64,000 nucleotides of DNA, taken from assembly GCF_010671925.1 (NCBI RefSeq), contig NZ_JAAHIH010000006.1, positions 186,001-250,000 on the forward strand. Direction: 5' to 3'. The DNA is from Moorena sp. SIOASIH. Lineage in GTDB: Bacteria > Cyanobacteriota > Cyanobacteriia > Cyanobacteriales > Coleofasciculaceae. The position numbers and the translations under genes are program-made. Below, piece after piece: positions 19,701-26,043 of the stretch (position 1 is the stretch's first letter; every line of letters begins with the position of its first letter). The notes under the pieces are model-generated. The model had not been told where the DNA came from. It was given only the letters and a program-made list of their open reading frames with translations, and did not search any database.

Positions 19701-20528
19701 AAACGGTTTTTGCTCTGGCGCGGACAAATGCTTCCCACTTATACCATGTCTGATCTTTTGGAATATAACTGTCCAGTCAGGGAAACCACTCCTAGCAAAG
19801 CTTTAGTCTATGTCCCCACTCCTGAAGATTGGGCATTACCTCTGGTAGTAATGCGTCGAGAGCAGCAGGCTTTTGCGTTAGAAATCGATCGCGTGATCAC
19901 AGAGCAAGAGCTAGTGATTAAACCCTTTGGCAAAGCCCTTGCGGCTCCCAGTTATACCTATGGTTGTACCATCTTGGGGGATGGTAGTTTAATTCCGGTG
20001 ATAGATGGTAACGCCCTGCTAGAGCAATTTTTAGCTCAAAGCCAGGAAGAGACTAAACCGAGAACCTTGTCCAATATACTCGAAGCTACCACTAAGAAAA
20101 AGTCATCGGTTAACCTGACTCAAACTCCTGCTAAAACTTCTCCACTTCCCACAATTTTAATTGTGGATGATTCTACAGGTTTACGACGAACCTTGGCTAT
20201 GAGCTTGCAAAAAGCGGGTTACCGAGTTTTACAGGCTCGGGATGGACAGGAAGCCTTGGAACAATTGCGGCAAAGTTCCAAAGTCCAGATGATAATTTGT
20301 GATATTGAAATGCCGAATATGAACGGTTTTGAGTTTCTTGGTCAACGTCGCCAAGACCCTCAGTTATCAAAAATTCCTATAGCAATGCTTACATCCCGTA
20401 GCAGTGAAAAACATCAGCGTTTGGCAATGCATTTGGGTGCTAACGCTTACTTTACTAAACCTTATATTGAACAAGATTTTATTGGAAAAATCAAAAACAT
20501 TATTGAACAAAGTAAATCTGAATTTTAA
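16752..20528 (+). CDS. pixL: Hybrid chemotaxis histidine kinase CheA with receiver (PixL type)
   Basis: This is the central kinase of the taxis module, 1258 residues. Parts in order: Hpt domain with phosphorylatable His50 in AAHSIKGGA; a second, degenerate Hpt-like helical segment (about 155-250) without the His motif; a long acidic and proline-rich linker (about 255-570) holding two related DFNL/FEDF-type repeats; dimerisation domain starting near VRVNLKRLERMNNLVGEL; ATP-binding domain with LLRNAFDHG near residue 815, DDGEGLN and GRGVGLDVVRSQI; CheW-like domain (about 955-1115); and a C-terminal receiver with phospho-acceptor Asp1184 (IICDIEMP). It lies 107 bp after the second receptor, with a small AATTACC tandem repeat in the gap. 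Likely targets are PixH, PixG and its own receiver. Confidence 0.95.
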   Translation: MATHSEIQDQAYQFFIEEAPELLQLIETGLLTLQQERTTAKIHDLMRAAHSIKGGAASVGLEAIKTLAHRLEDIFKAFYSEEVELDTELESLLLKAYDCLRNPLIQQIEQGYFDPEQALARAQSTYAQIEERLGDALTQVDNYIPSSGDLGIDIVSSIFEVDVAQGLERLAAVLANPQNYEVVGELKAQAEVFAGFAELLNLSGFGAIAQTAVAAVEQNPHQVLKIIELALADFTTGRAAVLAGDRTQGGNPSTALVALTEAPAAPANDITNSLNTTSEFEDIFSDFNLGEASNSFEDFTLSEQTATQASQLNPLAEETFETSPTVAHQETDLDQATEDKPSWKVTDSADVTDIFNNFNQYQQSLLFEDFALAQETTAQQPQVNLPAEEVPLTPPILADLRTSDLGQASLDLPSDQSTPSEDQVNPVQEAEASFPEETISPTAETVPGSKQDLSKSKADPTPGSKPVANSPNPSSTASAPLKNSSLEVPKTLEAAVEKIEQIFESLPPLQDMPKADVPSPPTLPAAAFLANELAINQTTQSAKSQQHQPTRPNQPTPKPSEHPSQSPTSISPESSVRVNLKRLERMNNLVGELVINRNSIGLQNEQLQVAVRELTQRFDLCQTIVSQLQDLSDQSLASASSAGSMVSNPSFASLSKNEWNQQETNSVRERNLPQQSVTWSGQKSLESESDPLNKPLFDSLEMDSYSNVHSLIQGLQEEMMLLKEAVGDITLFAQQSDQTLEQQRQMLSQLRDELMWARMLPLGQVLNRFPRALRDLSTQHHKPAKLKLSGTGVLVDRAVLEKLYDPLLHLLRNAFDHGIESPEIRRKRGKSEQGQIEIRAYHKGNQTIIQVKDDGEGLNIERIRKQVLVKGLLSAKQIAKAPPSRLLKMIFEPGFSTAAQVSELSGRGVGLDVVRSQIRALKGKISVTSSPGKGTTFTLRLPLTLTIAKLLIATVGPIVIALPSDSIEEIVVPKGDQMQKSGTKRFLLWRGQMLPTYTMSDLLEYNCPVRETTPSKALVYVPTPEDWALPLVVMRREQQAFALEIDRVITEQELVIKPFGKALAAPSYTYGCTILGDGSLIPVIDGNALLEQFLAQSQEETKPRTLSNILEATTKKKSSVNLTQTPAKTSPLPTILIVDDSTGLRRTLAMSLQKAGYRVLQARDGQEALEQLRQSSKVQMIICDIEMPNMNGFEFLGQRRQDPQLSKIPIAMLTSRSSEKHQRLAMHLGANAYFTKPYIEQDFIGKIKNIIEQSKSEF

Positions 20529-21149
20529 GTATTAATCTATCAGCTAATGTGCTAAGCGCACGCTAGGCGAACAGCTATCAGCCATTCCTAATCAGCCTTT
20601 AGCTCAAAGCAATAAGCAATTAGCTTCTTGAGGGGTGTCCACGACTAATCAGTTACTTGCACCCAGATCCTTGAATTATCGTGCATCATTATACTTTTAA
20701 TCCTAAGTTGACAAACTTAGTCTGGTGAGTTATTTCAAGTCTGGTTGAATACCCATAATTAGAGGGAGGGTGGGAAGTGTGGGGAGATGGGGAGATGGGG
20801 AGATGAGGAGATGAGGAGATGGGGAGATTTTTATTAAGGGTAATTATCTTGACATGTAAGCATTCAGCCGTCAGCCGTCAGCTAAAAGCTCACGCTACTT
20901 GAGGTGCCGTCAGCCGTCAGCCGTCAGCATTCAGCTGACGTAACAAAGATTAAACGAATGCTTACTTGTTTTATTTAAAAGCTCAAAGCTGAGAGCTGAG
21001 AGCTGAGAGCTGAGAGCTGAGAGCTGATAGCTGAATGCTTACCTTGACATGATATTACTCCATTCAATTCCTATTGCTTCCAAATCCTGATCATAAGACT
21101 TGGAATCTTTCATCATTCATACTTCTTTAAACACGATGAATTCGACATC
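20529..21149. repeat. Repeat-filled spacer (TCAGC-type and GGGGAGATG tandem repeats)
   Basis: This 621-bp gap splits the last CheW gene from the main operon. It holds GGGGAGATG/GAGGAGATG nonamers at about 20779-20827, CAGCCGTCAGC-type repeats at about 20861-20938 and GAGCTGA heptamers at about 20981-21045. No coding capacity is convincing. The TCAGC/AGCTGA family recurs at 62210-62275 and 63185-63345. Confidence 0.8.
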
Positions 21150-21659
21150 ATGAAAAATAACTTAATTTACTCCCAGCTTAATGATAATTATCTATCGCCA
21201 AATCAGAATGCTACATCATTATTGAAATTAGTGGTCTTTAGAATAGACAACATCAATTTCGCATTTCCGATTGAGTGTGTAAAAAAAGTAATTAATTATA
21301 CAACTGTTTATAGCAGTGGACTCAATGATATTGGCATTGCCCATATCGATGATCAGGAAATTCCTATTATCGACTTGCATCGCCGGTTATTTAAATCTAG
21401 CCAAATCAACACTTCTAACCCAGGACGTTTCCTGCTGATTGCTCAAAATACGAGGGGTGAAGGATTTGGTATCCCTGTACTCAAAACACCGAATTTGATA
21501 GAGGTTTCCGTGACTGATATTCGTACCCTACCAGAGTCTTTTCGTCAAGCTGATACCCTAGGAATTGCTAGTCATGTTGCGGTGATTCCCCAAGAAAATA
21601 CATCTTTGACAGTCTTTTTGCTAGATGTTAATCAATTGCTGCCTTGGATTTCTGAATAG
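21150..21659 (+). CDS. Second CheW-domain protein
   Basis: The 169-residue protein is a single CheW domain (about residues 22-168): LVVFRIDNINFAFPIECVKKV opens the fold (quoted in part: FRIDNINFAFPIECV), DDQEIPIIDLHRRLF is the central strand pair, and LLDVNQLLPW closes it. It is on the same strand as the taxis operon, 621 bp after the CheA gene, but separated by repeats. It may be an accessory scaffold of the same array or of another taxis system in the genome. An ATG follows an AT-rich leader; no strong ribosome binding site is visible. Confidence 0.85.
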   Translation: MKNNLIYSQLNDNYLSPNQNATSLLKLVVFRIDNINFAFPIECVKKVINYTTVYSSGLNDIGIAHIDDQEIPIIDLHRRLFKSSQINTSNPGRFLLIAQNTRGEGFGIPVLKTPNLIEVSVTDIRTLPESFRQADTLGIASHVAVIPQENTSLTVFLLDVNQLLPWISE

Positions 21660-22550
21660 GGAAAAGGTGAACAGGGAAAGGGAAAAGGGGTGAAGCATTG
21701 AGGAATCAGCAATCAGCTATCTTCGCCCCTAGCTTTATGGGATGGGGATAGTCCCAGTGGATGAGATTTCTGTTATACTTCAAATTATGTAATGGCTATC
21801 TGCCAGAATTAAAGGTTAAGCGGGAAGTCCCGCGCTCTATCCGTGCTTGATGAGCTTCCTATGGGAGAGCCTTTTTCTGGGAATTGTGCCAAGAAGTTGT
21901 TAGCATCAAAAACGCGCTTTGTCGATAACCAAGTCAAAAAACCTTGTTGCCAAAAAACCAACCAAGCAGAATCATCGGTCTTAGCGTCATCCGCTCTTAT
22001 GCCCCACATCTCAATGCTACGCCATGACTGTGGGATGAATGGCGGAGAGGAATTTTATCGTCTATACTGAAAATAGTAGGGAACACAAATTAAGAGCTAA
22101 CCGCCACCTACTAACTTAAAATCGAACTTTTTTTTTGTACTGTTCCGGTGGGTCGGGGCATCCCGTATCGTTAATAAAGCTTGCCGTTCGCGCCCCGCGT
22201 GGCCTACGGCCTTGTATCCTAACCGATGGGTGGAGTTGGCAAGAAGCCCACACTGAACTCAAAGAGTCAGTGTGGGAGTATGTCACCACTATAAGGGTGA
22301 AGTAGAAGCAGTTGGAACAAGTATCCGACAAAACGCATCTAGAGATAAGATGTAGCATAGTAAGTCTTATCTCCAGCAGTAGGACTGATGGCGAGTCCCT
22401 CTGATGTGAAACAAAACGTTTCTATTCAGTCTAGCTCGCAGCTATATAAATTAATCTGCCAGAATCCCCTAGCTTTAGCGATGGGGAGTCGTCAATTTCC
22501 AGCAGTACGACCTAAGAGTATAGTCAAAGGGTGCTGCTAATTTTTAATAT
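21660..22550. mobile_element. Decayed IS200/IS605-type relic between similar CCCCTAGCTTTA ends
   Basis: No intact gene is present in 891 bp. Similar end-like hairpin sequences occur at 21726-21747 and 22466-22486 (both CCCC-TAGCTTTA-n-GATGGGG), the style of terminal structures next to cyanobacterial tnpB genes. Between them are a perfect 10-bp stem hairpin (22247-22256 with 22267-22276) and a GCGTGGCC-type repeat (about 22170-22210). No transposase domain is readable. The call rests on the paired ends and is tentative; the true ends could extend a few bases. Confidence 0.4.
22247..22276. repeat. Perfect 10-bp stem hairpin
   Basis: CCCACACTGA at 22247-22256 pairs perfectly with 22267-22276 around a 10-nt loop. 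There is no T-run after it, so it does not look like an intrinsic terminator. It may be a structural part of the mobile relic around it. Confidence 0.6.
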
Positions 22551-23300
22551 ATGGTGTTTCCCAAAAAACTGATTAAGGGCGGCTCTAAAGTATCTAAAGT
22601 TATAGATTTACCTAAGTATGGTATACGCTCCATTCTTGCTAAAGGGGTGCAGATGGACTTCCAGTCAGGACAAAACCGTGTTCAAGTCCTCAAAGGAATA
22701 GACTGGGAAGTCAAACGTGGTGATATCCAACTTTTAATGGGACCGTCTGGCTCTGGCAAGACTACCCTTTTGTCAATATTGGCGGGATTACTGACCCCGA
22801 CACTGGGAAAAGTCTATTTACTGGGTCAAGAAATTACCAGTATGTCTAGAACTAAGCTGGCAGAGTTTCGACGGGAACACATTGGCTTTATTTTCCAACA
22901 CTTCAACCTATTTCCGGCTCTGACAGCAGCAGAGAATGTGGAAGTTGTGCTAAACATTAAGGGAATTCGGGGGGTAAATGCTCGACAGCAGGCAAAAACG
23001 TTATTAGAGCAGGTTGGTTTAGAGGGGAAAGGACATCTTAGACCGAGTGACTTGTCAGGGGGACAGAAGCAACGGGTAGCAATCGCGCGGGCTTTAGCTA
23101 AAGAGCCACCGCTAATTATGGCAGATGAGCCAACGGCAGCCTTGGACTCTCACAGTGGTCATACAGTCATTGAGTTGCTGCGTCGTCTGGCTAAGGAAAA
23201 AGGCTGCACAGTGCTGATGGTAACCCACGATCCTCGTATTATCGATGTAGCTGACCAAGTGTCTTATATGGAAGATGGTATGTTGAAGGTTGAAGGTTGA
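22551..23300 (+). CDS. DevA-like ABC transporter ATP-binding protein
   Basis: This 249-residue nucleotide-binding subunit belongs to the MacB/LolD/DevA group. It shows Walker A GPSGSGKTT at residues 64-72 (Lys70), a Q-loop (FIFQHFNLFPALTAAENV region), signature LSGGQKQR at 168-175, Walker B LIMADEPTAALD at about 189-200 and the switch His in VTHD. The N-terminal 35 residues include an IRSILAKGV segment often seen in DevA proteins. It stands alone: no permease or adaptor is adjacent, and the DevC-like permease lies at 6007-7260. The stop codon falls within a GGTTGAAGG tandem array, so the last residues (MLKVEG) may be altered by repeat insertion. Confidence 0.9.
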   Translation: MVFPKKLIKGGSKVSKVIDLPKYGIRSILAKGVQMDFQSGQNRVQVLKGIDWEVKRGDIQLLMGPSGSGKTTLLSILAGLLTPTLGKVYLLGQEITSMSRTKLAEFRREHIGFIFQHFNLFPALTAAENVEVVLNIKGIRGVNARQQAKTLLEQVGLEGKGHLRPSDLSGGQKQRVAIARALAKEPPLIMADEPTAALDSHSGHTVIELLRRLAKEKGCTVLMVTHDPRIIDVADQVSYMEDGMLKVEG

Positions 23301-23310
23301 AGGTGGAAGA

Positions 23311-23478
23311 TTGAAGGCGATGGACGAAGTCCCGCTTTCAGCGAACGCGTGGCCTTTTGGCCAAGGTTGAAGGCGATGGACGAAGTCCCGCTTTCAGCGA
23401 ACGCGTGGCCTTTTGGCCAGGGTTGAAGGCGATGGACGAAGTCCCGCTTTCAGCGAACGCGTGGCCTTTTGGCCAAGG
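23311..23478. repeat. Three tandem 56-bp mosaic repeats
   Basis: Units start at 23311, 23367 and 23423. Each joins a GCGATGGACGAAGTCCCGC module to a GCGAACGCGTGGCC-TTTTGGCCAAGG module. The first module recurs alone in reverse orientation near 31048-31073; the second is the GGCCTTTTGGCCAAGG element found all over the window. Flanking DNA (23281-23310, 23479-23530) is GTTGAAG/GTTGAAA heptamer tandem repeat. The 23301-23643 gap contains no gene. Confidence 0.9.
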
Positions 23479-23643
23479 TTGAAAGTTGAAAGTTGAAAGT
23501 TGAAAGTTGAAAGTTGAGGGGTGAGGGGTGAGTGTTAATGGTTCACCCTCAGCATCTTAGTTTTATTTGTACCTGCATCATTATGATGTGAATGGGCAAT
23601 TTGCCAACACGACAAATTACTGTTCACTCTAGGCATCATAATC

Positions 23644-24864
23644 ATGTTTATGGTAAATTTCTGGCTAGCTATAGGGGTTTTGGGACTGGGTTCTATTCTG
23701 TGGGTAGAACTGGTGCGAGACTTCTATCACCTCCTGTCCCATCACTGGACACCTCTGTATCGCTTGCATGTGTGGCATCATCGGGTCTTCCGTCAGGATT
23801 TAACTGCTGTCAGTGATACCATTTATCGACAGGCGCACTGGCGTAATGATGTGCCAGAAGCGTTGGTTATGCTAATCTTAGGCTTGGTGCTATGGTGGTT
23901 GGCTTATACCTGGACACCAGATCTGCATTGGGCAGCTTTGGCTGGTTCTGTGTACTCGATGGTATTTCTATTTGGTGCGATCGCTCGTGGCTATGGCATC
24001 AAGGGAGCTGATAAGTTGACTGATGGAACCCACCTTCCGGGTCCATTCCTCTGTCCTCCTTCCTGTTGGATGGTAAATCGCAGCTACCATTGGCGACATC
24101 ACTTTGATAACCAAAAGGCTTACTATGGCGGCACATTGACTTTAGTAGACAAACTGATGGGGACAGCACTATCGCTCCAAGGGAAAACTATTGCAGTGAC
24201 GGGAGCATCGGGAACTTTGGGACAGTCACTGTTGTACCATCTCCAGCAACGGGGAGCAAAATTGATTGCTCTGACCTCCCAAGAACAAACTGTTACGTTA
24301 AGTGTCAATGGTGAAAGCTTGCCAGTAAAAACCTTCACTTGGCAAGTGAGTAAAGAGTCCGAACTAGCTCCACATTTGGAAAATGTGGATATTCTAATTC
24401 TCAATCACGGCATCAATGTTCATCAAGAACGGACAGCCGATGCGATCGCAAAATCCTACGAGGTCAACACATTATCAAGTTGGCGGTTGCTGGAGATGTT
24501 TTTATCCACTGTTCGGACGAACGCAGATATTGCTCGCAAGGAAGTTTGGGTTAATACTTCGGAAGCGGAAGTTAGTCCAGCCTTTAGTCCATTGTATGAA
24601 CTGAGCAAACGAACCCTAGGAGACCTAGTTACCCTCCGTCGTCTAGATGCTCCTTGTGTAGTACGTAAACTAATCCTTGGACCATTTAAAAGTAATCTCA
24701 ATCCGATTGGGGTCATGTCAGCGGATTGGGTAGCCCAGCAAATCCTTAATCTAGCGACTCGTGATGTGCGTAACATCATTGTGACGATTAATCCTATAAC
24801 CTATTTAGCGTTTCCAGTCAAGGAATTTTTTGTCAGCCTGTACTATAGGCTGTTTACTCATTAG
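23644..24864 (+). CDS. Bifunctional sterol desaturase / short-chain dehydrogenase
   Basis: The 406-residue protein fuses two enzyme domains. The N-terminal part (about 1-175) is a membrane fatty acid hydroxylase/desaturase-type domain with His clusters HLLSHHW, LHVWHHR and YHWRHHFDN that should hold a di-iron centre, plus hydrophobic spans near 5-25 and 75-110. The C-terminal part (about 178-406) is a short-chain dehydrogenase: nucleotide-binding GASGTLGQS near residue 182, an NHG motif (LILNHGIN) and the catalytic Tyr-x-x-x-Lys in YELSKRT. This fused architecture is common in cyanobacteria; its lipid or carotenoid substrate is not known to me. The start is the ATG at 23644, right after the repeat block. 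Confidence 0.85.
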   Translation: MFMVNFWLAIGVLGLGSILWVELVRDFYHLLSHHWTPLYRLHVWHHRVFRQDLTAVSDTIYRQAHWRNDVPEALVMLILGLVLWWLAYTWTPDLHWAALAGSVYSMVFLFGAIARGYGIKGADKLTDGTHLPGPFLCPPSCWMVNRSYHWRHHFDNQKAYYGGTLTLVDKLMGTALSLQGKTIAVTGASGTLGQSLLYHLQQRGAKLIALTSQEQTVTLSVNGESLPVKTFTWQVSKESELAPHLENVDILILNHGINVHQERTADAIAKSYEVNTLSSWRLLEMFLSTVRTNADIARKEVWVNTSEAEVSPAFSPLYELSKRTLGDLVTLRRLDAPCVVRKLILGPFKSNLNPIGVMSADWVAQQILNLATRDVRNIIVTINPITYLAFPVKEFFVSLYYRLFTH

Positions 24865-24903
24865 TCCTTAGCAACTTGCGTTAATTGCTACTAATTAGTG
24901 GTA

Positions 24904-25653
24904 CTAATTACTAAGGGTGGCGTAGCCGTTCGCGTAGCGTGGCTGAAAGGCCAAGGTAACGTTGAATTTACGGCACCATATTACTACAGAGTTAAAGTCT
25001 TCTGGATTAACATCAGCAGGGATACGGTACCGTTGAGTGCCACTGACCTGCTGAAGACGACCAAGACTTTCTTGAACTTCCCCATCCGTCGCAGGAATGG
25101 GGATTCCCAGGCACAACCTAATTGGCTGTTATCTCCTAGGGCGTAACTTTCCCCCGCACCGGAGGTAGCTTAGTAGGGTCAATACCCAGTTTTTTGAGAT
25201 CCTTATCTCCTATATTAACATTGTCGAAAATTCATCCCCGACCTAAGAGGACGGGGTATTCTTTTCTCTCAACCTCCCCAGTAGATAATTTTCCTTACTG
25301 TAGGATTTGGGGACAGTTTGGCGGTGCAACAGCACCATTAAATCGGGTCCGTTGTCGGTCTTAAAGGTTTCGTCAAACTTTTGGTAACGTTGTCCATTGT
25401 CTGTGACTAAACTTACCATGCCTTGAGTCGAATGGGCTGCTGTTACAAAATTTCCTGATCTGCTTGTTGCCTGTGCCACTGTTCTCGCTGGTTCAGCAGC
25501 TGGAACAGTGGACACATCAATCTTGGTTGTCCTAGACGTAGAGGTAGAGGGTTTTGCCTGAACAGTACTCTGATTCCCAGGTACTCCTGCTACACAACCT
25601 ACGCTTAAAAAGGCAGTAGCACCAAAGATGGCTAAATAGTTAAGTTTGATCAG
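24904..25653 (-). pseudogene. DM13-domain lipoprotein gene, split by an IS200/IS605-type relic
   Basis: Two reading fragments on the minus strand together make one DM13 protein. The upstream fragment (about 25653-25276) encodes a lipoprotein-like start (NYLAIFGATAFLSVGC lipobox), a Thr/Ser-rich linker and the first DM13 half (FKTDNGPDLMVLLHR). The downstream fragment (about 25078-24904) encodes the second half (SGTQRYRIPADVN, then SVVIWCRKFNV, YATLSN). About 190 bp of foreign sequence with two IS605-style hairpins lies between and introduces a stop. In addition, about nine residues (LAFQPRYAN) encoded by a GCGTAGCGTGGC-type repeat are inserted in frame between FNVT and GYATL. The natural start codon may also be lost: CTG at 25651-25653 sits where ATG would be expected. 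Almost certainly non-functional. Confidence 0.75.
25080..25275. mobile_element. IS200/IS605-derived relic inside the DM13 gene
   Basis: It is bounded by two hairpins of IS200/IS605 end type: CCCCG-A-CCT-AAG-AGG-A-CGGGG (25236-25256) and CCCCAT...ATGGGG (25080-25102). On the minus strand, the interior can be read as a short peptide KKLGIDPTKL followed by a stop, loosely like the C-terminal region of TnpB (compare LGIDLTRVG in the intact tnpB at 47759). It is best read as a non-autonomous or eroded TnpB-type element. Exact ends are uncertain. Confidence 0.55.
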
Positions 25654-26043
25654 ATTATCTATCTCGTGGAAAGATTACTCTATTTGCTCTTATGTCTAGT
25701 CTTCGGTGGCAGTAGCATGAGTTTTGGTTAAGAAATTTAGTGAATAATTATCAACTCTAGCTCATCAAAAAGTTTGTTTCTTATCATATCCCAAACTTGG
25801 TAATTTAAGTAAATTTTAATATTTAGCTCAGGTTATATTAATATATTATCAATATTATCTAGATTAGTCACATACTATTTTCTTAGTTTGGTTGAGTTTA
25901 AAATGACAAGTTATGAGACAATAATGGGTGTAATAGTGTTTCCAAATTCAAGGGGCAAATAATTGCTATAACCTTTATACTACCACACTTTTTAATGTCC
26001 TATTCCCTATTCCCTGCCCACAGCGCTATACCTGTTTTTAGAC
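25654..26043. other. AT-rich divergent intergenic region
   Basis: This 390-bp AT-rich spacer lies between the divergently oriented DM13 pseudogene and the cellulose-synthase-like gene. Runs of TAATATATTATC occur near 25839-25860. No repeat family, RNA or promoter pair could be assigned with confidence. Confidence 0.4.

Noticed and set aside
22116..22358. Open frames inside the 21.7-22.5 kb relic as remnants of a transposase
   Set aside because: None shows a RuvC, HUH or resolvase motif on either strand, so only the element ends were used for the call.
23311..23478. Regular 56-bp repeats as a CRISPR array
   Set aside because: Units are contiguous and identical with no variable spacers, and there are no cas genes in the window. 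The same applies to the 39-bp repeats at 39189-39383.
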